Shown here: piece by piece, positions 15,300-23,440 of the stretch
How the letters are laid out: each line of letters starts with the position of its first letter
Numbering within the stretch: position 1 is the stretch's first letter
Assembly: GCF_037023145.1 (NCBI RefSeq)
Contig: NZ_CP146091.1
Span: 2,170,001-2,234,000, forward strand
Direction: 5' to 3'
Origin: Ralstonia sp. RRA
GTDB lineage: Bacteria; Pseudomonadota; Gammaproteobacteria; Burkholderiales; Burkholderiaceae
Length of the DNA stretch: 64,000 nt
Notes under the pieces: generated by a model
The model's input: the letters and a program-made list of their open reading frames with translations, nothing else
Told to the model about the DNA's origin: nothing
Database searches by the model: none
Translations under genes and position numbers: made by a program

Positions 15300-17615
15300 T
15301 CAGGCGTCCTGGTGAAGCAGCCCGCGCGGCAGCCAGACCGTGAAGGTGGAACCCACGCCCGGCGCGCTCTGCACGGCGATGCGGCCACCGTGGCGCTCAA
15401 TGGCGGTCTTCACGAAGACGAGGCCGAGGCCGCTGCCCGATGGCGCATTGGCCCCCGTCTCATGCAAGCGGTGGAATGGCTGGAACAGCTTTGGCTGATC
15501 CGCCTGCGCAATGCCCACGCCCTGATCGGCCACGGCCACCGTGAACATCCCATCGTCGATCCCCACGGATACCGTCACCACCGAGCCCGGCGCGCTGAAC
15601 TTGATAGCGTTGTTCAGCAGATTGACCAAGGCACGCACCAGCAGACGCGGCTCGCTGCGCACGGGTGCTTCGATGTTGGCGTTCACGCGCACCTCGACCT
15701 GGTGGCGATTCGCCAGGGCCCAGACCTCGTCGGCGGCATCGAGCACCAGGCCCACCAGATCCACATCCACCAGCTTGAGCGCCTGGGATTCGGCGCGCGC
15801 CAGGTCAATGAAGGTATCGGCCAGCTCCAGCGTGCGCGACGATAGCTGCTCGATGCGCGAGAGCAGCACTTCGCGATCCAGCGCGCGCGAGGCATCGCGC
15901 TGCAGCTCGATGAGCGCAAGAATCGCGCTCTGCGGCGAACGCATGTCGTGCGAGATGAAGCGCAGCGCTTCTTCACGATGGCGTTCGGCCTGGCGTACGG
16001 GGGTGATGTCGGCAAAGCTGACGATGATGTCAATGGGGCGGCCAGCGTCATCGCGCAAGGCAGCGGCGTGCATGAGCATCGAGCGGCCGTCATGTGTATG
16101 CAGCTCGACGGGCTCCAGCTTGGCGTCGGGCCCAGCCAACCAGTCCGCCCAGTAACGCTCACCCGCGCTCGGGTCGGAAAATGCGCGCGCCAGCAGGCTC
16201 GACAGGTCACGCAACGCCGCGGCACGGTTCTGGCCGGGTGTGCTCGACTCGCCAGCGAGCCCTGCGCTGCGGCCGTTGGCCAGGCGGATCGTGCCGTCGG
16301 GGGCGCAGATGACCGTGGCATCGGGCAAGCTTTCCAGCGCTTCAGCCAGGAAGCGGCGCAGCCCGCGCAGCTTGTCGATGAGCGAGGCCACCGCATCCAT
16401 GTGCGCGCCGAGCGTGCGGCCCGTGCGGGCCAGTGGCGCCGTATCGGTGAGCACACCAGGCTCGCGCGCGAGGCGATAGAGTTCATCGCGCAGGAAACGC
16501 AAGGCGGCCTCCTGCTGGCGCCAGCTCCACAGCGGGTACAGCACCAATGGCCCGACCAGCGCGGCAAACGGCGGCAGCCAGCGGTTACCCAACACCAGCA
16601 CGCCGACCACGCCAAGCAGCAGCACTGCCGCACTCGCCAGCGCCACCGCCAGCGCCATGCGTGGCGTGAGCCAGCGCACCGCGCACGCGGTCATCAGCAA
16701 CGGCAGCAGCGTCATCACCCAGAACACACCGGTCAGCACCGGCAGGATGGCGCTGCCGTCGAGCACCGTTTGCGTGGCGTTGGCCAGCACCTCCACGCCG
16801 CTCATCGTGCGCGATGTGGGCGTGGCGAAAACGTCGGACACGCCCGAAGCCGTGGCGCCGATCAGCACCAGCTTGCCCGCGAAGACTTCAGGCGGCACGC
16901 GGCCATTGAGCACATCCAGCGCGGGCACATGCCGGAACGTACCAGCCGGCCCGGCAAAGTTCAGGCGGATATGCGCCTGCCGCATCCAGCCGCCAGCGTC
17001 GGTTTCCAGATCGAGCGTGGCTGGCGTCGACACAGGCGCCTGTGCCGCCAGCCGCGCAAGTTGAACCGCCAGGTGGTCAAGCACATGCCCGTGCGGACCC
17101 TCAGCCAGATACACGCCGCGCACAACGCTGTCCGCGTCGGCGGCAGCATTGATGTGTGCGACGGTGGCCTCGATGCCAAGGAACGGGTAGTGATAGACGC
17201 GCCCATGCTCGGTGCGCTCCGGCAGCGCGGGCAGGATAACGTGCCCAGCCTGGGCGACGGCTGCAGTCAGGGCGTGATCGCCTTCGGGGTGCGCGAGGTC
17301 CGGTTCGATAAACAAAATATCGACGCCGATTCCCCGCGGGTGCGCCGCCTCCACACGCGCCAGCAGATCGGCCAGACGGCTGCGTGGCCACGGCCAGCGG
17401 CCCACGGCATCCAGGCTCTGATCATCGATGGCGACGATGACGATATCGTCGCGCGCCGGATGCCCGTGCAGCGTAATCACGGTGTCGTACAGTGCCGAAT
17501 CCAGCCGCTCGACCACACTCCAGCGCACTGCACCGATCGTCAGTAGCGCAGCCAGCAGCACCAGCACGCCCCACTCCACCAGAGAGCGCAGCCTGCCGTG
17601 CGGAGCCGCGCGCAT
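15300..17615 (-). CDS. CHASE2-PAS sensor histidine kinase
   Basis: 771 residues. Helix TM1 (about 12-30), an extracytoplasmic CHASE2 domain (about 35-285; DDIVIVAIDDQSLDAVGRWPWPR, later AGKLVLIGATASGVSD), three helices (about 290-364), a PAS-like segment (about 425-545), then the kinase core: phospho-acceptor His556 in RFISHDMRSPQS, N box NLLNNAIKFS, G1 DQGVGIA, G2 GSGLGL. It senses an envelope signal and should phosphorylate a response regulator, most likely the one encoded two genes upstream. Start 17615 lies 4 nt after the LysM-FecR stop; ATG 17651 is possible. The last bases form the dyad CGCCTG-N6-CAGGCG over the stop. Confidence 0.92.
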   Translation of the reverse strand: MRAAPHGRLRSLVEWGVLVLLAALLTIGAVRWSVVERLDSALYDTVITLHGHPARDDIVIVAIDDQSLDAVGRWPWPRSRLADLLARVEAAHPRGIGVDILFIEPDLAHPEGDHALTAAVAQAGHVILPALPERTEHGRVYHYPFLGIEATVAHINAAADADSVVRGVYLAEGPHGHVLDHLAVQLARLAAQAPVSTPATLDLETDAGGWMRQAHIRLNFAGPAGTFRHVPALDVLNGRVPPEVFAGKLVLIGATASGVSDVFATPTSRTMSGVEVLANATQTVLDGSAILPVLTGVFWVMTLLPLLMTACAVRWLTPRMALAVALASAAVLLLGVVGVLVLGNRWLPPFAALVGPLVLYPLWSWRQQEAALRFLRDELYRLAREPGVLTDTAPLARTGRTLGAHMDAVASLIDKLRGLRRFLAEALESLPDATVICAPDGTIRLANGRSAGLAGESSTPGQNRAAALRDLSSLLARAFSDPSAGERYWADWLAGPDAKLEPVELHTHDGRSMLMHAAALRDDAGRPIDIIVSFADITPVRQAERHREEALRFISHDMRSPQSAILALIELQRDASRALDREVLLSRIEQLSSRTLELADTFIDLARAESQALKLVDVDLVGLVLDAADEVWALANRHQVEVRVNANIEAPVRSEPRLLVRALVNLLNNAIKFSAPGSVVTVSVGIDDGMFTVAVADQGVGIAQADQPKLFQPFHRLHETGANAPSGSGLGLVFVKTAIERHGGRIAVQSAPGVGSTFTVWLPRGLLHQDA

Positions 17616-17619
17616 CGGG

Positions 17620-19326
17620 TCAGCGAGGGTTGGTGCGACCGGACCAGTCATTGAGCAGGAGGTTGCCGCCGCCGCTCTGCACCGGGCTGCGCGACGAATC
17701 GCCGACGAATGCGCCAACGTCAATGCGCTGCGGCTTGCCATACATGACCGATGCCGGATCACCCAGGTCAACGCCCGTGCGGATGTAGTACGTACCGGCT
17801 GGCGGTTGCGGAATGGCGGCTTCGCTGCCGTCGCTCACGATGTCGGCAACCGGCTTGGCGAAGGTCGGCTCGCTGGCGAGTTGCACACGCGTACGTGCGC
17901 CGGCTGCCGCCAGTTCGGGTGTCAACGCAGGCCAGTGAGCGTGAAGCATGCCATCGTCGCCCGCATCGACGGAGGCCGGCGGCACAGCGCCCGGCGGAAT
18001 GTCGAGTGCCTGAAAACGCAGCGCGTCGGTCCACGGGCCGGTCTTGCCATCCTCGGCCACCGAGCGCACGCGCCACCACCAGGTGCCCGCGCTCAACGTC
18101 TTGCTCACACGCACGTCCCGCCCGTGCTCCTGGATTGCGGGCGATGCAAAGGTCTCTGCGTCGGCCACTTCCATGTCGTAGCTGCGCGCATCCGACACCG
18201 CCGCCCACGAGAACGCCAGTTCACCACTGCGGTAGGTTTTGCCACTCGCCGGCTGAATCGTGTACGGCGCCTCCGGGTGCAGGCGCACCGTAAAGGGCCG
18301 CGTGGCCGACGGGCTGGTCAGGCCGAGCGCGTCAATGCTCTGCACGACCAGTGTGTAGTCGCCGTCTTCGTCACCGCACAGGGTGGCACCCGGTGTCTTG
18401 CTGTGCTGATAGGCACTCAGTTCGGTCAGGGAGGCATCACGCGCCACGGCTGCACGGTAGCCAACCGCCCCTTTCACTGGCTGCCACGTCGCCCGGAAGC
18501 ACGGCCGCTGCACCAGATCCGGAATGGCGTCGAGTTTTGGCGCCGCCGGTAGCGCCGCGCGCTTGAGGTGTCCGCCTGAAACCTGCACGCCAAACCCGGC
18601 CTTGACGCCCTGCGTTCGGCGGCCGGCCTTGGTGGCCACCTCCCCTTCGAGCACGGAACTGGTCGACACGGACTCGCTCGCCTGCACACGGAAGCGCGTG
18701 CCGCGCACGCCCGTCACGAGCGCAGGTGTGGAAATCTCATAGCGGCCGACGCCCGTTTTCTTGGGCGAAACGTTCGATTCGGCCTCGCCCTGCTTCACGT
18801 GCACACGCACGTCGATCAACCCGGCGCGCGCAAACGCACGCACACGCGACAGCGCCACGCGGCTGCCCGGCGGCACCGTCACGCGTGTGCCGTCATCAAA
18901 TGCGAGCGTAACGGCGCCCTTGTCGCCGGTTTCGATCTGCGCGTCTTCCGAGAGCTTCATGCCAGCCTGCAGCGGCTTGCGGTCAGCAATCGTGGCGTCG
19001 CGCGCAAACACGACCTGCGCCGTGGCCGGCACCACCGGAATGCGATCGAACGGAATCCGCAGCACAGAGCCCGGCTGCAAGCGATACGGATCGGCGACGT
19101 GGTTGCGCTGCTGCAGCAGCCGCCAACCCTCGACGCTGCTCATGTAGCGGTCGGCGAGGCTGATCAGCGTGTCGCCGGGCTGCACGCGATAGAGAAAATC
19201 GCTTCCGTCTGCGCCCGAAGGTTGAGCAAACGCAGCCTGCCAAACGCCCCCAAAAACAACAAGCGCGCCGACAACCGCGGCGCGCCCGAACCCTTCGCGT
19301 CGAAACGCTTCAACCTGCTTCGCCAT
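17620..19326 (-). CDS. LysM-FecR domain periplasmic protein with fibronectin-like repeats
   Basis: 568 residues from ATG 19326. A signal peptide (about 8-34, AAFA cut site) is followed by a LysM domain (about 45-92; YRVQPGDTLISLADRYM, QPGSVLRIP) that should hold peptidoglycan, then a FecR domain (about 120-260; FDDGTRVTVPPGSRVAL, TPALVTGVRGTRFRV) and beta-rich segments resembling fibronectin type III units (ATWQPVKGAVGYRAAVA; FSWAAVSDARSYDMEVAD; WWWRVRSVAEDG). There is no sigma-factor gene beside it, unlike classical FecR, and it is paired with a CHASE2 kinase. It overlaps the upstream regulator gene by 17 nt, so it is operonic. It may present cell-wall state to the kinase; that is inference. 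Confidence 0.88.
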   Translation of the reverse strand: MAKQVEAFRREGFGRAAVVGALVVFGGVWQAAFAQPSGADGSDFLYRVQPGDTLISLADRYMSSVEGWRLLQQRNHVADPYRLQPGSVLRIPFDRIPVVPATAQVVFARDATIADRKPLQAGMKLSEDAQIETGDKGAVTLAFDDGTRVTVPPGSRVALSRVRAFARAGLIDVRVHVKQGEAESNVSPKKTGVGRYEISTPALVTGVRGTRFRVQASESVSTSSVLEGEVATKAGRRTQGVKAGFGVQVSGGHLKRAALPAAPKLDAIPDLVQRPCFRATWQPVKGAVGYRAAVARDASLTELSAYQHSKTPGATLCGDEDGDYTLVVQSIDALGLTSPSATRPFTVRLHPEAPYTIQPASGKTYRSGELAFSWAAVSDARSYDMEVADAETFASPAIQEHGRDVRVSKTLSAGTWWWRVRSVAEDGKTGPWTDALRFQALDIPPGAVPPASVDAGDDGMLHAHWPALTPELAAAGARTRVQLASEPTFAKPVADIVSDGSEAAIPQPPAGTYYIRTGVDLGDPASVMYGKPQRIDVGAFVGDSSRSPVQSGGGNLLLNDWSGRTNPR

Positions 19327-20023
19327 CTTCTTGTGTGGTTTCGAGTCGATAGCCATGCGAGTACACCGAGACCAACCGCACGCCATTCTTCTGATTGAGA
19401 TCCAGTTTGAGCCGCAGCTTGGAAATGTGTGTAGCGAGTGTGCGTGAATCCGGGCCGATGCTGCGCCCCCAGACGGCTTGCTCGATCAGTTCACGCGGCA
19501 CCAGCTTGCCGACATTGCGGAACAAGTACAGCCCCAGGTCGAACTCCCGCGGCGACAGCTCGACCTGCGAGCCGTTCAGCGTCAGCACCCGCCCGATCGG
19601 GTCCACTGCGTACGGACCCACGCGGATGCGCTCAAGCGATTCACTGGTGCGCGGCGCAGCGCGGCGCAGCAATGCGCCCACGCGTGCTACCAACTCGGCG
19701 CGACGCACCGGCTTGATGACGTAATCATCCGCGCCGGCAGCCAGCCCGCGCACCACGTCATCCTCGAGTGAGCGGTTGGTCAGGAACAGCACCGGCAGCG
19801 CAGGGCCGACCGTCTGCCGCACCCAGCTCACGAGCTGGATGCCGCTGATGTCCGGCAACTGCCAGTCAAGCAGCAGCAGGTCGAAGGTTCGATCCCGCAG
19901 CGCCTTGACGAAGGCGTCCCCGCTACTGAAAGACTCACATTCGTATCCGGACGAAACCAGGATCTCTCGAATCAACTCCGATTGCGCCTGGTTGTCTTCT
20001 ACCGAGGCAATTCGTATCGCCAT
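19310..20023 (-). CDS. OmpR/PhoB-type response regulator (canonical receiver)
   Basis: 237 residues. Receiver (1-120) with acidic pocket Glu9-Asp10, acceptor Asp53 (LLLLDWQLPD) and the conserved Lys in DDYVIKPVRRAE. Winged-helix effector (about 135-230; SPREFDLGLYLFRNVGKLVPRELIEQAVWG). First gene of the minus-strand cluster, overlapping the LysM-FecR gene by 17 nt and followed by the CHASE2 kinase, its likely partner. It shares architecture with the degenerate regulator at 14109-14810, suggesting duplication and divergence. Confidence 0.94.
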   Translation of the reverse strand: MAIRIASVEDNQAQSELIREILVSSGYECESFSSGDAFVKALRDRTFDLLLLDWQLPDISGIQLVSWVRQTVGPALPVLFLTNRSLEDDVVRGLAAGADDYVIKPVRRAELVARVGALLRRAAPRTSESLERIRVGPYAVDPIGRVLTLNGSQVELSPREFDLGLYLFRNVGKLVPRELIEQAVWGRSIGPDSRTLATHISKLRLKLDLNQKNGVRLVSVYSHGYRLETTQEDGEAG

Positions 20024-20310
20024 CTGGACTGCCCTTTCCCCGCTCCGGGTCCGGCTGTTCAGCCGGCTCCCGCCGCCGCTACATGGGACGCCGGCTCGCT
20101 CCCTTTGTCGTTGTGATCGGGGTCCCGGACCAGCGCTTCATGGTTGGATCTGCTGGCCACCTCCGGCGCGGCACCGACTCCCGCGCAAGACCTTACCCAG
20201 GCCACCAACATGCCTTACATGTCGACTTGAGCCCAGGTCATCCTAAAAGGCCAACCCTGTCATATTGCAAACAATTGTGAAAACCTAGGCGTAGAGCCAA
20301 GGTTCTGTCG

Positions 20311-20340
20311 TGTTCTATCATTTTTCACCACGTTAGAACA
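20311..20340. promoter_or_regulatory. Inverted repeat TGTTCTA-N16-TAGAACA upstream of the signalling cluster
   Basis: A perfect 7-bp dyad (20311-20317 and 20334-20340) in the 414-bp gene-free stretch 20024-20437, about 290 bp upstream of the response-regulator start. The same stretch holds GGCAGGCCTGCC (about 20391-20402), a 12-bp palindrome. On the minus strand, sequences around 20245-20275 (TTGCAA then TTAGGAT) could be a promoter. Nothing else recognisable. Confidence 0.35.
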
Positions 20341-20437
20341 AGGCAGACCCCTCCGAAAAGTATAGGACTCGGCTTATGGAGTGGCAGGCCTGCCGGGTAT
20401 ACACCCGTCCAGCATGCCCCACGAAAGAGGGGAATCA

Positions 20438-21679
20438 CTAGCGCGCCCCCACCGCCAACCGGCGCATCCACGCCGCGGTTGCTGCCCAGAACCCCAGCGC
20501 CGCCACACTGATGCCCGCACCCAAAAAGCACACGCCTGGCCACCCCGCCCACGCATACATCGCCGTCGAGGCAATCGCCCCCAAACCGCTGCCGGCCGCG
20601 TAGAACAGCATGTAGGCGCCAACCAGCCGGCTATGCGCCTGCGGGTGCAAACGGAAGATCAAACTCTGGTTGAGCACGTGAACAGCCTGCCCCCCGAGAT
20701 CCAGCAGGATGACACCAACGATGAGCCAGGCCAGATGCTGCAAGCCCAACCCCAACGGCACCCACGCAATCAGCAGCAACCCCAGCGCGGCGGCGGTGGC
20801 CGGTTGCGCCCAACCCCGGTCTGCCAAACGTCCCGCACGTGCCGCCGCCAGCGCGCCCACGGCGCCCACCAGCCCGAACATGCCGATACCCGTCGTCGAA
20901 AACGCATACGGCGGCGCGCTCAGCGCCAATGCCAGCGCGCTCCAGAACACGCTGAATGCGGCAAACATCAACAAGGCAATCAGCCCACGCACCTGCAGCA
21001 CGCGTTCGGTCAGTAGCAATTGACACATCGAGCGGAGCAGCGTGCCGTAGCGCATGGATGCGGCTGCCATCGCCGGTGCTGGCAGCCAGCGCCACAGCGC
21101 AGCCAGCATCGTCACCGAAACTCCCGCCGACACAACATACACCGCTCGCCAGCCCCAGGCGTCTGCAATGATGCCCGCCACCGCCCGCGCGAGGAGCAAG
21201 CCGATCACCACGCCACCCTGCACCACGCCGAGCACACGGCCGCGCTCCGTCGCCGGCGCCAACGCGGCAGCACAGGCGATCAACCCCTGCGTCATCGCCG
21301 TTCCCAGCAGGCCAACGCTTAGCATGCCCAGCAACAGCGGCCAACGCGTTTGCGCGATGCTTACACCCAGCAGCGCCACGGTCAGCAATACAAGTTGAGC
21401 CAGCAGCAGCGGCTTGCGTGGCCAGCGGTCGCCCAGCGGTACAACCAGCACCAGCGCCAGCGCGCACCCCGTCTGCGCTGCGCCGATGATGCCGCCGGCC
21501 CAGGCATCGCTCAGCGCAAAGTCGTGAGCCAGTGCATCGAGCAGCGGCTGCGCGAAATAGACGTTGGCCACGCTGATCGCCGCACACGTCGCCAGCATGG
21601 CAACCCAAGCCCGCGGCAAAGTGCCAGCGGGAGCAACTCCCTCCCCAGGCGAATTGGCAGCAAAAGAGTCGAAAGACAT
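20438..21679 (-). CDS. MFS transporter (drug/metabolite efflux type)
   Basis: 413 residues with 12 predicted helices. Features: NVYFAQPLLDALAHDF in helix 1, and the loop 2-3 motif LGDRWPRKPLLL, an MFS motif A variant. Likely a proton-coupled exporter of small molecules. Divergent from an HxlR regulator with a strong palindrome between them, a typical arrangement for an inducible efflux pump. Substrate unknown. Confidence 0.88.
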   Translation of the reverse strand: MSFDSFAANSPGEGVAPAGTLPRAWVAMLATCAAISVANVYFAQPLLDALAHDFALSDAWAGGIIGAAQTGCALALVLVVPLGDRWPRKPLLLAQLVLLTVALLGVSIAQTRWPLLLGMLSVGLLGTAMTQGLIACAAALAPATERGRVLGVVQGGVVIGLLLARAVAGIIADAWGWRAVYVVSAGVSVTMLAALWRWLPAPAMAAASMRYGTLLRSMCQLLLTERVLQVRGLIALLMFAAFSVFWSALALALSAPPYAFSTTGIGMFGLVGAVGALAAARAGRLADRGWAQPATAAALGLLLIAWVPLGLGLQHLAWLIVGVILLDLGGQAVHVLNQSLIFRLHPQAHSRLVGAYMLFYAAGSGLGAIASTAMYAWAGWPGVCFLGAGISVAALGFWAATAAWMRRLAVGAR

Positions 21680-21704
21680 ACACCACCCAATCTGGTTTCA
21701 ATTT

Positions 21705-21735
21705 AAAACAAGATGAGTCTAGGTAGACTTGTTTT
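21705..21735. promoter_or_regulatory. Nested palindrome between MFS and HxlR genes, candidate operator
   Basis: Outer arms AAAACAAG (21705-21712) and CTTGTTTT (21728-21735) enclose a second dyad AGTCTA-GG-TAGACT (21716-21729). HxlR dimers bind such sites in the shared promoter of divergent genes. It lies 26 bp upstream of the MFS start and 47 bp upstream of the HxlR start. Confidence 0.65.
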
Positions 21736-21781
21736 ATCATGCAACCACTTGATCGACACGGCCATTCGCCGCCCATGGACC

Positions 21782-22243
21782 ATGGTTCAACGCAAACGCT
21801 TCGACGACTCCACCTGCCCTGTCGCGCGCGCACTCGATGTGATTGGTGACCGCTGGATGCTGTTGATCGTGCGCGACGCCTTCGACGGCTTGCGCCGTTT
21901 CAGTGAATTCCAGAAGAGCACCGGCGCTGCGCGCAACATCCTGGCCGATCGCCTGCGGCTGCTGGTTGAGCACGACATCTTTGCCGTAGCTCCGGCTTCC
22001 GACGGCACGGCGTATCAGGAGTACGTGCTGACGCCGAAAGGTGAAGCGCTCTTCCCGCTGGTCGTGGGCCTTAGGCAATGGGGGGAAGCGCATCTGTTTG
22101 CGCGGGGCGAAAAGCACTCCGTCCTGATCGACAAACAAACGGAACAGCCGCTCGCGCCAATGCTGCCCATGGCCCGCGACGGCCATGCGATTCAGGCGGC
22201 AGAAACAGAGGTGCGGAAGGTGGCGAGCAAAGCGCGTGGCTAG
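21782..22243 (+). CDS. HxlR-family transcriptional regulator
   Basis: 153 residues. HxlR winged helix: a Cys near the N-terminus (DDSTCPVARALDVIGDRWMLLIVRDAF), the FSEFQKSTGAARNILADRLRLL recognition region and the wing TPKGEALFPLV. The lone Cys in SxCPV is the redox or electrophile-sensing residue in several HxlR members. Start ATG 21782 begins the conserved region (MVQRKRFDDSTC); a longer frame from 21713 would run through the operator. Probable repressor of the divergent MFS gene. Confidence 0.92.
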   Translation: MVQRKRFDDSTCPVARALDVIGDRWMLLIVRDAFDGLRRFSEFQKSTGAARNILADRLRLLVEHDIFAVAPASDGTAYQEYVLTPKGEALFPLVVGLRQWGEAHLFARGEKHSVLIDKQTEQPLAPMLPMARDGHAIQAAETEVRKVASKARG

Positions 22244-22256
22244 GCGCGATGCCAAA

Positions 22257-22287
22257 CAAAAAGCCCCGAACCAGTCGGGGCTTTTGT
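22257..22287 (+). terminator. Bidirectional intrinsic terminator
   Basis: AAAAAGCCCCGA, loop ACCAG, TCGGGGCTTTTGT. It ends the HxlR transcript rightward and the tRNA-Gly/tRNA-Cys transcript leftward. Confidence 0.85.
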
Positions 22288-22293
22288 GCATTC

Positions 22294-22367
22294 TGGAGGC
22301 GGAGGCCGGAATCGAACCGGCGTACACGGCTTTGCAGGCCGCTGCATAACCACTTTGCTACCCCGCC
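22294..22367 (-). tRNA. tRNA-Cys (anticodon GCA)
   Basis: 74 nt on the minus strand: acceptor GGCGGGG with CTCCGCC (one G-U), anticodon loop with GCA, T-arm GGTTCGATTCC, encoded CCA. Last of three tRNAs behind pgsA. Confidence 0.96.
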
Positions 22368-22459
22368 AAGGGCTGAGCACCGCATTGTAGCAATTCGTGA
22401 AGAACTGCGTCGTTGCCGTGCTGATAAAGAAAAAGGGAAGCAAGGCTTCCCTTCGGGAT

Positions 22460-22535
22460 TGGAGCGGGAAACGAGGCTCGAACTCGCGACCTCAACCTTG
22501 GCAAGGTTGCGCTCTACCAACTGAGCTATTCCCGC
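22460..22535 (-). tRNA. tRNA-Gly (anticodon GCC), copy 2
   Basis: 76 nt, acceptor GCGGGAA, anticodon loop TTGCCAA, encoded CCA. Identical in sequence to the copy at 22588-22663. Confidence 0.97.
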
Positions 22536-22587
22536 GTAACCGGTTATGCCGCCGCGCATTTCACTGACACGGCCACACATTTCAAAC

Positions 22588-22663
22588 TGGAGCGGGAAAC
22601 GAGGCTCGAACTCGCGACCTCAACCTTGGCAAGGTTGCGCTCTACCAACTGAGCTATTCCCGC
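22588..22663 (-). tRNA. tRNA-Gly (anticodon GCC), copy 1
   Basis: 76 nt, identical to the next copy, from which it is separated by 52 nt. It lies 132 nt after the pgsA stop and in the same direction. Confidence 0.97.
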
Positions 22664-22795
22664 ATTTTGGCTACCAGCACCGCCGTACAACCTTTGTGCT
22701 GCCAGACCGTTTCGTCACATCGCTGCAACGAGAAAGAGATTATGGCAAAAAAGAATCGCGCTCGTCAACACTTTTGCGCAAGAGTTTTTGCAGGC

Positions 22796-23371
22796 TCATT
22801 TTGCGCGCTCGCGGATCTGCGGCCAGGCGAGCTTCATGTAGTACGCCATCGACCACAGCGTGAGCACTGCCGCCACGTAGATCAGCCAGGTTCCCCATAC
22901 ATGCGCGTCGATCACGTCGAGCAGCTTGCCCTCGAACAACAGCAGCGGAATCGCGATCATCTGGAAGGTCGTCTTCAGCTTGCCGAGCATATTGACGGCT
23001 ACGCTCTTTGACGCGCCGATCTGCGCCATCCACTCGCGCAGCGCCGAGATGGTGATCTCGCGGCCGATGATGATCAACGCGACGATGTCCGAGACACGGC
23101 CCAACGCCAGCAGTACCAGCAGCGCAGCGGCCACCATCAGCTTGTCGGCCACCGGATCGAGAAAGGCGCCGAACGATGAAGTCTGGTTCCAGCGGCGCGC
23201 GAGAAAGCCATCGAACCAATCGGTCAGTGCCGCGACGATGAAGAACACCGCGGCCGTCAGGTTCTTGGCGGGCAGCGCCATCCAAGTGTCCGGCAGGTAG
23301 AACACGCCCACCACCAGCGGGATCATGGCCACACGCAGCCAGGTCAGGAGGATCGGGAAATTGAAAGGCAT
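22796..23371 (-). CDS. pgsA: CDP-diacylglycerol--glycerol-3-phosphate 3-phosphatidyltransferase
   Basis: 191 residues from ATG 23371 (MPFNFPILLTWLRV). Polytopic inner-membrane enzyme with the CDP-alcohol phosphotransferase motif: DWFDGFLARRWN followed by GAFLDPVADK, carrying the four Asp residues. It makes phosphatidylglycerol phosphate, the committed step to phosphatidylglycerol and cardiolipin. It lies behind uvrC on the same strand, followed by tRNA-Gly and tRNA-Cys genes, an arrangement also known in E. coli (uvrC-pgsA-glyW-cysT). Confidence 0.96.
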   Translation of the reverse strand: MPFNFPILLTWLRVAMIPLVVGVFYLPDTWMALPAKNLTAAVFFIVAALTDWFDGFLARRWNQTSSFGAFLDPVADKLMVAAALLVLLALGRVSDIVALIIIGREITISALREWMAQIGASKSVAVNMLGKLKTTFQMIAIPLLLFEGKLLDVIDAHVWGTWLIYVAAVLTLWSMAYYMKLAWPQIRERAK

Positions 23372-23440
23372 GGCAAGTCGAGAGAACAACTACTGCGCCG
23401 GGTCATGCGCCGGCGCGGCAAGATGGGGCATTGTCGCCGA

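Noticed and set aside
20083..20280. 65-codon frame upstream of the response regulator
   Set aside because: No ribosome site or family features; lies in the probable promoter region.
22243..22796. CRISPR-like pattern from two repeated segments
   Set aside because: The repeats are two identical tRNA-Gly genes, not spacer-separated short repeats.
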